DNA from: Anaerolineales bacterium
GTDB lineage: Bacteria > Chloroflexota > Anaerolineae > 4572-78 > J111
Direction: 5' to 3'
NCBI GenBank assembly: GCA_015075185.1
Contig: JABTUW010000001.1
Location: 496,001 to 560,000 of the forward strand
Length of the DNA: 64,000 nt
Each line of letters opens with the position of its first letter. The stretch's first letter is position 1. The notes under the pieces are model-generated. The model was given only the letters and a program-made list of their open reading frames with translations, was not told the DNA's origin and ran no database searches. Shown here piece after piece: positions 26,358 through 34,500 of this stretch. Both the position numbers and the translations under genes were made by a program.

Positions 26358-27029
26358 ATGCGTCAAACTACCCTAACCCTGATACGAGTTATAGCCTTTG
26401 CATTGACCCTGGCCTTTTGGTGGTGGCTACTTCAGCAATCGTTTTCGCCTCTCGTGAATCTCATTTGTATTGTCGGGACTCTGCTTGTGATTTTCCCAAC
26501 GGTCTGGGTGGGGCGCAAACTGCTCGATATGAAGCCCACGATAGCCCAAGTCGCTTGGGTGACCACCGCTGTCCATGCCATCTTGATGGTGTTATTAGGG
26601 ACCGCTATCATTAAAGCGATCCAAACGGGTGACACCTGGCGGGGATTAGTCATTCCGATCCCACGCAGTCTTGGCATAGTCCTGGTATATATTACAGGAG
26701 TTATCGCGCTGCTCGCGGTGGCCAATCTTGCCCTGCGAGGATTAGGGGCGCCATTTGCCATAGCGCTCAGTCGCCGGTTAGCGACAGATTGGTTGTATTC
26801 CTGGACGCGGAATCCGATGGTCTTGGCCACGCTGGTCTGGCTGGTAGCGGTGGGTTTATGGTTGCAGTCAACGTTGTTTGTGGTTTGGATATTGGCCTTG
26901 GTTGCCCCAGCGTTGATAGTGTTTCTCAAGGTGTATGAGGAACGTGAATTGGAGATTCGATTTGGCGAGGCTTATAGAACGTACAAGGCGAAAACATCTT
27001 TTCTTTGGCCCAGAAAATCGAGAGCATAA
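26358..27029 (+). CDS. ICMT-like membrane protein
   Basis: 223 residues with about six hydrophobic segments. The C-terminus YSWTRNPMVLATLVW and EERELEIRFGEAYRTYKA follow the plan of the ICMT/PEMT superfamily (R.P motif, then E..L...FG..Y..Y), with divergent residues. AAGGAAGTC precedes ATG 26358. Its final codons run into the attC-like element 27024-27058. Confidence 0.7.
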   Translation: MRQTTLTLIRVIAFALTLAFWWWLLQQSFSPLVNLICIVGTLLVIFPTVWVGRKLLDMKPTIAQVAWVTTAVHAILMVLLGTAIIKAIQTGDTWRGLVIPIPRSLGIVLVYITGVIALLAVANLALRGLGAPFAIALSRRLATDWLYSWTRNPMVLATLVWLVAVGLWLQSTLFVVWILALVAPALIVFLKVYEERELEIRFGEAYRTYKAKTSFLWPRKSRA

Positions 27030-27058
27030 TAAGCCGCCACTTAACTGCGGCGTTAGGC
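27024..27058 (+). repeat. Short attC-like site
   Basis: GCATAAT (27024-27030) AA GCCGC (27033-27037) ... GCGGC (27047-27051) GTTAGGC (27052-27058). The right end is an exact GTTRRRY attC core; the inner GCCGC/GCGGC arms pair perfectly around a 9-nt loop, and the left box matches the complement of the right one at 5 of 7 positions. At 35 bp it would be a very short attC site. It separates two single genes. Confidence 0.5.
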
Positions 27059-27078
27059 CGTTAAAAGGATTGCCATCG

Positions 27079-27840
27079 GTGCAGTACAAGTTTACTCAAA
27101 AGCAGGATTATTCCGTGTATGCCAGCGGCGGCGTTTTCTACAGCTTACCGGGACATCCTGCTTTGCCCATCAGGCTGGCCAGTGAGATTTTCCAACGGTG
27201 TTGGGCCATTCGTCAAGCGGCGGGTTTGACAAACCCATCGGTTCTCTATGATCCCTGCTGCGGCGGAGCCTATCACCTGACCGTCCTGGCCTATTTACAC
27301 TGGGAGAAGATAGAACGGATTATTGCCTCAGATGTTGATCGGGAGATCCTTGAGGTAGCCAAACGTAATCTGAATCTGCTGACTCTGGCCGGATTGGATG
27401 ACCGGGTTGCCGAACTCTCAGAGCTGATAGAACGATATGAGAAAGCGTCTCACCAGCTAACCCTTATCCATGCTCAAAACCTGAGAAATCAGCTAGTGAA
27501 GTTGGTCAAGAGCCATCCCTTGCCAACACGCTTGTTCAGGGCAAATGCGACGGACAAAAGGGCCATTACTGAACATTTGAAAGACGAGCGAGTAGATATT
27601 GTCATTGCTGATGTGCCGTATGGCCAACAAACGGCCTGGGAACCTTCCACTTCGTCACAGGTCGTTTCCGAGAGCCAGATAGGGCAGATACTGGAGGGGT
27701 TGATCCCGGTATTAGCTGAGGGAGCGGTTGTAGCGATTGTCGCCGATAAAAAGCAGGGGGTTGGTCACGATCAATACCGGCGGGTTGAGCGTTTTCAACG
27801 GGGGAAACGCCAGATCGTTTTGTTACAGCCCCGTACCTAA
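27079..27840 (+). CDS. AviRa-like 23S rRNA (guanine-N1) methyltransferase
   Basis: 253 residues from GTG 27079 (AAAAGGA 9 nt upstream; the open frame extends back to 26935 through the attC-like site). Features fit AviRa: VFYSLPGHPALPIRLASEIF near the start, LYDPCCGGAYHLTVLAYLHW as the SAM-binding loop, IASDVDREILEVAKRNLNL, and IVIADVPYGQQTAW as the catalytic NPPY-like motif. AviRa methylates G2535 of 23S rRNA and gives avilamycin/evernimicin resistance in producers. Here it sits as a lone gene behind an attC-like element. Substrate inferred from family only. Confidence 0.75.
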   Translation: MQYKFTQKQDYSVYASGGVFYSLPGHPALPIRLASEIFQRCWAIRQAAGLTNPSVLYDPCCGGAYHLTVLAYLHWEKIERIIASDVDREILEVAKRNLNLLTLAGLDDRVAELSELIERYEKASHQLTLIHAQNLRNQLVKLVKSHPLPTRLFRANATDKRAITEHLKDERVDIVIADVPYGQQTAWEPSTSSQVVSESQIGQILEGLIPVLAEGAVVAIVADKKQGVGHDQYRRVERFQRGKRQIVLLQPRT

Positions 27841-27888
27841 GCTCGATGATGTATTAAAGTTTATCGGAAATAAAAATTAGGATGCTCA

Positions 27889-28015
27889 TGTCATTCCGGG
27901 TGGAGCGCAGCGGAATACCACAAGGGCACAAGTGCGAGGAATCCCTCGAATCTATACTAAAAAGTGACGCTGCAGGGATTTCTCGCTCCCGCGTAGCGGA
28001 TCGCTCGAAATGACA
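27889..28015. repeat. Dispersed palindrome, TGTCATTCCG...GAAATGACA type
   Basis: A 127-bp imperfect palindrome beginning TGTCATTCCGGG and ending CTCGAAATGACA, with inner GAGGAATCCCTCGAATC and GGGATTTCTCGC. This kind of element is common between genes of several environmental bacteria. Its right end provides an ATG (28015) that could be misread as the start of the GH43 gene. Confidence 0.75.
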
Positions 28016-28050
28016 TGGTCCGTAGCAAATCTTTGGGCGGTTATAGTCTT

Positions 28051-29172
28051 ATGTTACAGCATATAAAATCTTCAGTCGTAATCAATTTTATGGGAATTTT
28101 TTTTACATTGCTGGCAATTTGCGCCTGTACTCCGTCTCAAGTCGAAACATCATTGACCAGCCCTCTTACAAAAATGGTCATCCAAAACGCCTCAGGAACC
28201 AGGGAAGTAGACATCATGAAAAAACCGTTAATAACCCACATCTATACCGCCGATCCTTCCGCTCATGTTTTTGAAGGCAGGCTGTACATTTACCCATCTC
28301 ATGACTTGGACCATGACAACCCGCCGACGCCGGATGGGGATCAATATGACATGGTAGATTATCATGTCTTTTCATTGGAGAACATGCATTCCCCGCCGGT
28401 GGATCACGGGCAGGTCTTACACCTGGCCGATGTCCCCTGGGCGAAGAAACAGATGTGGGCGCCTGACGCCGCCTTTAAGAATGGCACTTACTATTTCTAT
28501 TTCCCGGCCAGGGATCACGCTGGCATTTTTCGCATCGGCGCGGCGACGAGCATATCACCGGCTGGCCCGTTCACCCCGCAACCAGAGTTCATTCCAGGCA
28601 GTTTCAGCATTGACCCCTGTGTTTTTATTGACGAGGATGGAAAGGTTTACATGGTCTTTGGAGGGCTGTGGGGTGGGCAGCTCGAAAAATGGCAGAAGGG
28701 ATATTTTGATCCTGCCGGCGTGGAGCCCGGTGATACAGAACCGGCCCTGGGTCCCAGGGTCGCGAAGCTGTCGTCCGATATGCTGAGTTTCGCCAGTCCG
28801 ATTGAAGAAATTTCCATCACCGCTGAAGACGGCCAGCCGCTGCTCGCCGGTGATCACGCCCGGCGATTTTTCGAGGCTGCCTGGCTGCACAAATATAACG
28901 GCGCCTACTATCTCTCCTATTCCACCGGGGATACCCACTTCATCGCCTACGCCACAGGCCAGAAGCCGACCGGACCCTTTGTTTTTAGAGGGTATGTTCT
29001 TAATCCGGTTGTCGGCTGGACGACGCATCATTCCATCGTCGAGTTTCAAGGAAAGTGGTACCTTTTCTATCACGACAGTTCGCTTTCGGGAGGCGTTAGC
29101 AATAAACGCAATGTAAAAGTGGCCGAGTTGGTCTATAACGCGGACGGCAGCATCCAGACGATTGAACCATAA
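28051..29172 (+). CDS. Lipoprotein, glycoside hydrolase family 43
   Basis: 373 residues from ATG 28051. The N-terminus is a lipoprotein signal (hydrophobic FMGIFFTLLAICAC, lipid Cys after LAI), then a short linker and the five-bladed propeller: ITHIYTADPSAHVFEGRLYI holds the catalytic-base Asp, DPCVFIDEDGKVYMVFGG the pKa-modulating Asp region, and FFEAAWLHKYNGAYYLSYS the acid Glu. Likely acts on xylan or arabinan side chains at the cell surface. An internal ATG (28216) would give a cytoplasmic form, but the signal argues for 28051. Confidence 0.82.
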   Translation: MLQHIKSSVVINFMGIFFTLLAICACTPSQVETSLTSPLTKMVIQNASGTREVDIMKKPLITHIYTADPSAHVFEGRLYIYPSHDLDHDNPPTPDGDQYDMVDYHVFSLENMHSPPVDHGQVLHLADVPWAKKQMWAPDAAFKNGTYYFYFPARDHAGIFRIGAATSISPAGPFTPQPEFIPGSFSIDPCVFIDEDGKVYMVFGGLWGGQLEKWQKGYFDPAGVEPGDTEPALGPRVAKLSSDMLSFASPIEEISITAEDGQPLLAGDHARRFFEAAWLHKYNGAYYLSYSTGDTHFIAYATGQKPTGPFVFRGYVLNPVVGWTTHHSIVEFQGKWYLFYHDSSLSGGVSNKRNVKVAELVYNADGSIQTIEP

Positions 29173-29209
29173 TAAACTATTAACCTGAGTTCGATGTTTT
29201 GCGTAAAAT

Positions 29210-29280
29210 GGACAGGATTTACAGAATTAACAAGATTTTTGAACTTTTTTATCCTGTAAATCTTGCCGTAGATCCTGTCA
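29210..29280. repeat. Dispersed palindrome ACAGGATTTACAG type, copy A
   Basis: GACAGGATTTACAGAATTAA and CAAGATTTTT face ATCCTGTAAATCTTG and GATCCTGTC, a ~70-bp imperfect palindrome made of repeated words (CAGGAT, TTAACA, CAAGAT). Copies B and C are at 38093-38165 and 62791-62857. The gap 29173-29372 also ends in GCGCTGGGCGGCTGGGGCAG, similar to the segment before 24673. Confidence 0.75.
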
Positions 29281-29372
29281 AGCAAATAAAAAGTCCGAAC
29301 TGAGGTTATTAGCCTTGCAGCGCTAAGTACCGGTGAAAATCAGGCGCTGGGCGGCTGGGGCAGAGCATAAAT

Positions 29373-29996
29373 ATGATATTTCAACGCTATCTGGCTCGTC
29401 AATTGAGCCAACCGACCGGAATTATCGGCAAATTTGTTCTTGGCCCGCTGTGGAACAAGAGAAATGCCACTTTGAATGAAGTTACGCTGGTCCATTTAGA
29501 ACCGCAAGAAGAGGACCGCATTCTCGATATTGGATTTGGCGGGGGTTACCTGCTGGAAAGAGTCATCCCAAAAGTCAAACGGGGATTGGCTGCGGGGCTG
29601 GATGTGTCCTCTGTGCTGGTGGAAAACTGCCGGGCGCGGTACCGGAAAGACATCAAGGCCGGCAGAGTGGATATTCAATGGGGCAGAGCCGAAGCGCTCC
29701 CCTATCCTGACAGGTATTTTACCAAAGTTAGTTCGGTGAACTCTCTATTTTATTGGAGCGACGCCCCACAAGGAGTTGCGGAGATTTATCGCATCCTTCA
29801 GGAAAAAGGCAAGCTCGTGTTGACTTATACCTGTAAAAGAGATTTAGAGAAAAAGGGATTTGTTCGATACGGGATCAAGACCTATGAGGAGGCAGAGGTT
29901 CGTCAAATGTTGGCCAAAGCCGGATTCAGAGAAATCAAAGCAATCCGCAGTGGAGATCGCCATCGAGAGTTTATCTGCATGACCGGGTGTAAATAA
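29373..29996 (+). CDS. Class I SAM-dependent methyltransferase
   Basis: 207 residues. Motif I ILDIGFGGGYLLE, motif post I AAGLDVSS, and RAEALPYPDRYFTKVSSVNSLFYW in the place of the FD.V.S...L.W motif of UbiE/Coq5-type enzymes, then GKLVLTYT. Small-molecule methyltransferase of unknown substrate. ATG 29373; no strong Shine-Dalgarno. Last plus-strand gene of the accessory block. Confidence 0.8.
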   Translation: MIFQRYLARQLSQPTGIIGKFVLGPLWNKRNATLNEVTLVHLEPQEEDRILDIGFGGGYLLERVIPKVKRGLAAGLDVSSVLVENCRARYRKDIKAGRVDIQWGRAEALPYPDRYFTKVSSVNSLFYWSDAPQGVAEIYRILQEKGKLVLTYTCKRDLEKKGFVRYGIKTYEEAEVRQMLAKAGFREIKAIRSGDRHREFICMTGCK

Positions 29997-30001
29997 ATAG
30001 G

Positions 30002-30610
30002 TCAAGATGCATTCAGGGACTGAATTGAAGCCAATAACTGTTCCTCGTCGACTCGCCCCCTGACGTGGTCTACCCCATTCAACACCAGATGAGGTGTCCC
30101 CATCACCCCATAGTGTTGGGCCAATTCGACCATCACCACTGCGGAGACAGCCTCCGCCGTAATTTGAGCGCTTTCAAAAGCAAATTTGTGAACCAGGCTG
30201 ACCGCCTGGGCACAGGTTGGTCAAGTGGGCGTGGTAAAAACTTCGAGGTGAACCGGAGTCTGCAAGCGAGCCAGAGCTTGCCGCGTTGCCGGCAGCAAAC
30301 CGGAGTCTCCCCGCCCGGCGACGATGATCGCTGAAACCAGGGCCGCCAATTCCAGGCCAAGCGGCGCTCCGACAAAGACCAGTTCACGCCCGGCCTGGCT
30401 GCGCACAATCACCCGGTCAGCCGGCGCAGTAGGGCCTGCCGATTGGGTAGTCACCGAGAGATGGGCGGTCAAAGCTATCAGGTCAGCCAGGGTCGCCAGG
30501 GTATCCGGCTCTGGCTGGTCAACGGCGAAATAAATCACCTCGACCGGCGCAACGATTTCCGCCAAAGCCTGCTGCAGCGCCTGCCCCTGGTAAATTTTCA
30601 GGATGGACAT
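30002..30610 (-). CDS. Candidate selenoprotein: PDO-like thioredoxin-fold protein with UxxC
   Basis: Read through UGA at 30221-30223 the frame gives 202 residues and stops at TGA 30002-30004. The C-terminal half is a thioredoxin fold like the second domain of protein disulfide oxidoreductases: HLEVFTTPT, then UGA-Pro-Thr-Cys, AQAVSLVHKFAFE, YGVMGTPHLVLNG with the cis-Pro. In relatives the UGA position is the first Cys of TPTCPYC. So the active site would be Sec130-Pro-Thr-Cys133. The N-terminal half is a degenerate second thioredoxin-like domain without CxxC. No other disruption occurs in the frame. A SECIS-like hairpin follows the UGA. The alternative is a nonsense mutation that happened to hit the catalytic Cys. 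Confidence 0.75.
30187..30223 (-). promoter_or_regulatory. Bacterial SECIS-like hairpin behind the in-frame UGA
   Basis: On the minus strand, 11 nt after UGA (30221-30223) starts a 6-bp stem CCAGGC/GCCTGG (30204-30209 with 30193-30198) closed by the 5-nt loop GGTCA (30199-30203). Below it a 4-bp helix TGTG/CACA (30211-30214 with 30187-30190) flanks a small internal loop. Spacing of 11 nt and a GGU-containing apical loop match the E. coli fdhF SECIS, where SelB reads the loop GU and a stem. This is as much as can be judged by eye. Confidence 0.7.
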
Positions 30611-30716
30611 CTTCCCTCATGACTGGAAAGAAAAATGCCCGGCCTCACCTGAAATATAGCAGCGAGTGAACCGGGCATTCTGACAATCAGTTAAGGTTAC
30701 AGTTCTACCATGCTCT

Positions 30717-31661
30717 TTAACGGCGATTCAGGCGCGGATTCAAGGCGTCTTGCAGGCCGTCGCCCAACAAATTGAAACCCAAGACCACCAGCGCAATCGC
30801 AATACCGGGAATGAGCACCAGGTAAGGAGCGGTGAAAATCTGGTTGCGTTCGGCGCTGACCATCAAGCCCCATTCCGGCGTCGGCGGCTGCGCGCCCAGG
30901 CCCAGAAAAGACAGCGCCGCCACTTCCACAATCGCCGTACCGATGCCCAGGGTTCCCTGCACAATCAACGGGGTAATCGAGTTGGGCAGAATATCCCGGA
31001 AGAGAATGCGGCCCGGTGGCACGCCCAAAGCTCTATCGGCCAGAATAAAATCCTGCTCTTTAACCGAGAGGATACTGGAGCGAATGACCCGGGCATAAGC
31101 CGGAATGGTGACAATACCGATGGCAATCAGAGCATTGATTAAGCCCGGCCCCAACATAGAGACGATAGCTATGGCCAAAATCAGGGCCGGAAAGGCCAGT
31201 AACACATCCATAAACCGCATAATTACATTATCCAGCCAGCCACCAAAGAAACCCGCCACTGCTCCCATTGCCGTCCCGACGACAATAGCAAATGTCACCG
31301 AAGCAAAACCGACCAGGAGTGACAGGCGCGACCCAAAAACAACCCGGCTGAAAAAATCGCGGAAGTTGGCGTCTACCCCAAAAACATGCTGAGGTTTTTC
31401 CGCCGAACAGCCCAGCAGGTGAATACAAGGCGGCGAGCGTTTTTTGATCCCCGACTCGACCCCAATCAACTGCTGTTCGGGGTCATAGGGAGCAATAAGC
31501 GGCGCAAAGACGGCAACAAAGACCAGGACCAATAAAATTATCATGCCCACCACCGCCGACCGTTTTTGCAGCAAGTGACGGATCGCATCTCGATAAAGAC
31601 TGCTGGGTTCTTTGGCTTTGGCCACAGCCACTGCTGGAATGGGTAATGTTTCGGCTGTCAT
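30717..31661 (-). CDS. Peptide ABC transporter permease (DppC/OppC type)
   Basis: 314 residues. N-terminal cytoplasmic helix, first membrane segment VVGMIILLVLVFVAVFAPLI followed by APYDP, a periplasmic loop of ~60 residues with two cysteines, then five membrane segments and the EAA-type loop EQDFILADRALGVPPGRILF. Ends FNLLGDGLQDALNPRLNRR, standard for DppC. AGGGAGGAAG precedes the start. Operon with the DppB-like gene upstream; ATPase genes and a whole binding protein are not adjacent. Confidence 0.92.
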   Translation of the reverse strand: MTAETLPIPAVAVAKAKEPSSLYRDAIRHLLQKRSAVVGMIILLVLVFVAVFAPLIAPYDPEQQLIGVESGIKKRSPPCIHLLGCSAEKPQHVFGVDANFRDFFSRVVFGSRLSLLVGFASVTFAIVVGTAMGAVAGFFGGWLDNVIMRFMDVLLAFPALILAIAIVSMLGPGLINALIAIGIVTIPAYARVIRSSILSVKEQDFILADRALGVPPGRILFRDILPNSITPLIVQGTLGIGTAIVEVAALSFLGLGAQPPTPEWGLMVSAERNQIFTAPYLVLIPGIAIALVVLGFNLLGDGLQDALNPRLNRR

Positions 31662-31715
31662 ACTTCCTCCCTATTTTACACCACGGACAGGTCAACTGCC
31701 TATCCGCACAGAAGT

Positions 31716-32798
31716 TTAACTCAAGCGAATGCGCGGATCGAGAAAGGCGTAGGAAATATCAACGATCAGGTTGATGACCACAAAGCCAACGGCAATAATC
31801 AAGGTGAGACCCTGCACGATGATGTAGTCGCGGGCGGTGATGGCCTCATAAAGGGTCCGGCCCAGGCCGGCCAGATTAAAAATCGTTTCGGTCAAAACAG
31901 CCCCGCTCAACAAGTAACCCAATTGCAGCCCGACAATAGTTACCACCGGCAGCATGGCATTGCTCAGGCCGTGGCTAAAAACAACGGTCAGCTCGGCCAA
32001 CCCTTTGGCCCTGGCGGTACGGATGTAATCCAGACTCAACACTTCGAGCAGGCTGGAACGAGTGATGCGGGCAATAATCGCCAAGGGGATGGTCCCGACC
32101 GCAATGGCCGGAAGAAGCATGTGTTTGAAGGCATTGCCAAAAGCTGTCCAATTGCCGGTCAAGAGGGCGTTCAAAAAATTAAAGTTAGCCAGAAAGGAAT
32201 AAAAAGTGAACATGCTTGTGCCCTGGGCTATATCCCACCCCCACACCTGAAAAAAGGGCGGATTGGTGATCCCTGACGTCAGCCGCCCGGAAGGAGGCAG
32301 TTGCAGCGCCGTATCTTTCAACAGCAGGGCAAAGACATACTGCAATAACAAGCCCAGCACAAACACCGGCACGGAAACGCCAATGTTGGCGCCCACCATC
32401 GTACTGACATCAATGGAGGAGTTATGCCAATAGGCCGAGATGATCCCAAACAGAATTCCCAAAATCGTGGCAAAGATCATGGCGGCAATGGCTAATTCAA
32501 TGGTCACCGGCAGGCGCTCGACCACGATATCTATCACAGGGCGGCCAAAACGGAAGGACTCGCCCAGGTCTCGCTCGATGAGAATCTGCCGCAGGTAAAT
32601 CATAAATTGGGTCGGGATTGGCTTGTTGAGACCGTTTCGCTCCATAAAAGCATCACAAATGACGTCCGTCGCCCGCTCCCCCAGCACCGCCCGGCAGGGA
32701 TCCCCCGGAATCAGCCGGGCCAGGGCAAAGGTGACAAACAAGATGCCAATTAAAACGGGGACAGCCAGAGCGACCCGCCGGGTAATATATTGCAACAT
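31716..32798 (-). CDS. Peptide ABC transporter permease (DppB/OppB type)
   Basis: 360 residues with the family's N-terminal segment YITRRVALAVPVLIGILFVT and ARLIPGDPC, six membrane segments, and the EAA loop LDYIRTARAKGLAELTVVFSH; C-terminus DISYAFLDPRIRLS. First gene of the permease pair, 55 bp before the DppC-like gene. The frameshifted family 5 binding protein at 44.4-45.9 kb may have been a partner, but that is only inferred from class. Confidence 0.92.
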   Translation of the reverse strand: MLQYITRRVALAVPVLIGILFVTFALARLIPGDPCRAVLGERATDVICDAFMERNGLNKPIPTQFMIYLRQILIERDLGESFRFGRPVIDIVVERLPVTIELAIAAMIFATILGILFGIISAYWHNSSIDVSTMVGANIGVSVPVFVLGLLLQYVFALLLKDTALQLPPSGRLTSGITNPPFFQVWGWDIAQGTSMFTFYSFLANFNFLNALLTGNWTAFGNAFKHMLLPAIAVGTIPLAIIARITRSSLLEVLSLDYIRTARAKGLAELTVVFSHGLSNAMLPVVTIVGLQLGYLLSGAVLTETIFNLAGLGRTLYEAITARDYIIVQGLTLIIAVGFVVINLIVDISYAFLDPRIRLS

Positions 32799-33029
32799 GG
32801 GGTTAGCGCCTCTTCTTTGAAACAGATAATGAGAGTATGCAGAATTTTACTCTACATGGCAATTGACAGTATCAATGCATCGGTAGTGTTAACAGCCCAC
32901 TTTATCGTTAGATGATAATTCAATCTGAGCGAAAAAGCAAAAGGATTGGCGCATAGGCCAGTTCTGTTTGCCTATAAACCCTTGTACCCAAGACGTGGGA
33001 GAATAATAGATTTCATTGGAGCGGAGAAA

Positions 33030-33395
33030 ATGAAAGAAATAATCAACTGGAGATTGGTTAAACGATTGATCCTGGTTTGGCGGTGGCAAGTAGGATTGCT
33101 TTCGGGTTTTTGTTTAGCCTTTCTCCTTATTCTGCCGGTGCCCATTATTGCTAAAGTCTGGCCACCAGATGAAATCTATGACGTGGCGTGGCACGAATTA
33201 AAGGATGCAAAGCGACTGGCCGAAAAGTTTGGGTACAATTTCGGCACAATGGAACAGCCAACCCGTGCGGCTGAGAAACTTTTAAGGAAACAGGATGAAC
33301 TCGCCGAGCGACTAGCAGAGGAATTGGCTGATCTGAAGCTTGAACTCACGAATAGCCGTATAGATACGACACCCGCAGAAATTAGGACTACATAA
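33030..33395 (+). CDS. Hypothetical single-pass membrane protein
   Basis: 121 residues, not recognised. A basic N-terminus (WRLVKRLILVWRW) leads into one hydrophobic segment (GFCLAFLLILPVPIIAKV), then a charged region predicted as coiled coil (EKLLRKQDELAERLAEELAD). ATG 33030 has GGAGCGGAG just before it. Convergent with the response regulator. Confidence 0.5.
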   Translation: MKEIINWRLVKRLILVWRWQVGLLSGFCLAFLLILPVPIIAKVWPPDEIYDVAWHELKDAKRLAEKFGYNFGTMEQPTRAAEKLLRKQDELAERLAEELADLKLELTNSRIDTTPAEIRTT

Positions 33396-33454
33396 ACCGA
33401 ACTCAGGCCATGCTCAATGGAGGAGCCAATATTTGAACAGAGAGCTAACAAAAC

Positions 33455-34105
33455 TTACTGGGAAGGGTTCAAATAATCATCAAGATTATGACGAACCGCA
33501 TAAGCCGTTGCTTCGGCCCGATTGCCTAAACCCATTTTTTCAAAAATATTGCTGACGTAGTTACGAACTGTCCCCTCCCCTAAATACAGACTTGCGGCAA
33601 TCTCTCTGTTAGTTTTGCCCTGGGCAATGAGCGCCAACACGTTTAATTCGCGCTCCGACAGACCAGCAAATGCTTCCGAGCGGGTCGAGTCCCGCAATTT
33701 GGCCAGGACCTGGCCCGCTACGCCGGGGTCTAACGAGGCATTCCCCTGGGCGACCGTCTTAATCGCCCGGATCAAATCGTCATTGCCGACCTGCTTCAAA
33801 ACATAGCCGACCGCCCCCGCCGAAATAGCATTAAAGAGAAGCTCATCCTGGGCAAAAGAGGTGAGCATAATAACTTTGGTGTCAGGATGAGCTTTAACAA
33901 TTTCCCGGCAAGCGTCAATGCCACTCTCATGACCCAGCCGAATATCCATGAGCACGACGTCTGGCTCAGACTCATCCGCCCGTTGAAGAGCGTCTGCGAC
34001 TGTCCCGGCCTCGGCCACAACCTGCCAGCCGGGCTGGCGTGCTAATAAATTATTTAAGCCTAAACGAACAAGCTCGTGGTCGTCCACGATCATGATCCGC
34101 ACCAA
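33455..34105 (-). CDS. NarL/LuxR-family response regulator
   Basis: 216 residues. Receiver domain with acidic pair Asp8/Asp9, phospho-acceptor Asp54 (VVLMDIRLG), T/S and Lys in GYVLKQ; then a LuxR helix-turn-helix (LSERELNVLALIAQGKTNRE ... VRNYVSNIFEKMGL). Start is TTG 34105 or GTG 34102; AGGAGG lies 6 or 9 nt upstream. No histidine kinase gene adjoins, so it is an orphan in this window. Confidence 0.9.
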   Translation of the reverse strand: MVRIMIVDDHELVRLGLNNLLARQPGWQVVAEAGTVADALQRADESEPDVVLMDIRLGHESGIDACREIVKAHPDTKVIMLTSFAQDELLFNAISAGAVGYVLKQVGNDDLIRAIKTVAQGNASLDPGVAGQVLAKLRDSTRSEAFAGLSERELNVLALIAQGKTNREIAASLYLGEGTVRNYVSNIFEKMGLGNRAEATAYAVRHNLDDYLNPSQ

Positions 34106-34359
34106 AAGTCGCCTCCTTGTTCAGGGCCATTAAGCGGATTTATCATTACCCTATTTTTGGGCCCGAAACTCGATCAAAACTGGTCCCACAAGTTATTATG
34201 GAGCGGTTTGGGCCAGGGTCAAATCTGCTTCAAAATCACAAGCGAAAGAATAACCCACATTTATGCGGTGAAGACAACGAGCCAGGAAATGTTGTAATAA
34301 ATTTCACAACATCAGAGGGCAGATTTTGCGCCAGTGCGTCTTTGTGCTATAATATATGT

Positions 34360-34497
34360 AAGTGAAGCGAGGCCAACACCTACATAATAAAAATGGGTTG
34401 TGCAAAGGGTTCAAATGAGAACCCGCCACCCACAAAAGTTTAATGATAGCGACCTCGTGCTTCCCCCTCAAAGCCCTTCTTTATGAAGGGCTTTGTT
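34360..34497 (+). ncRNA. Candidate structured small RNA with own promoter and terminator
   Basis: In the 395-bp gap 34106-34500, TTGCGC (34326-34331) and TATAAT (34348-34353) with a 16-bp spacer predict a start near 34360. The transcript has no plausible reading frame. Its ends pair (GAAGC and GAGG, 34364-34372, with CCTC and GCTTC, 34453-34463). An inner hairpin is TGGG...GGGTTC/GAGAACCC...CCCA (about 34393-34431). Between them are A-rich unpaired sides. A 10-bp hairpin AAAGCCCTTC/GAAGGGCTTT (34470-34494) ends it. Closing stem, central bubble and apical hairpin are like 6S RNA, but shorter than usual. The remainder of the gap shows nothing. Confidence 0.4.
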
Positions 34498-34500
34498 GAT

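Noticed and set aside
29210..29280. CRISPR-like or tandem array from the repeated CAGGAT words
   Set aside because: One isolated palindrome, no regular spacers, copies far apart; a dispersed intergenic repeat fits better.
34405..34425. tRNA T-arm-like GGGTTCAAATGAGAACC
   Set aside because: No acceptor, D-arm or anticodon arm around it; it is the apical hairpin of the candidate RNA.
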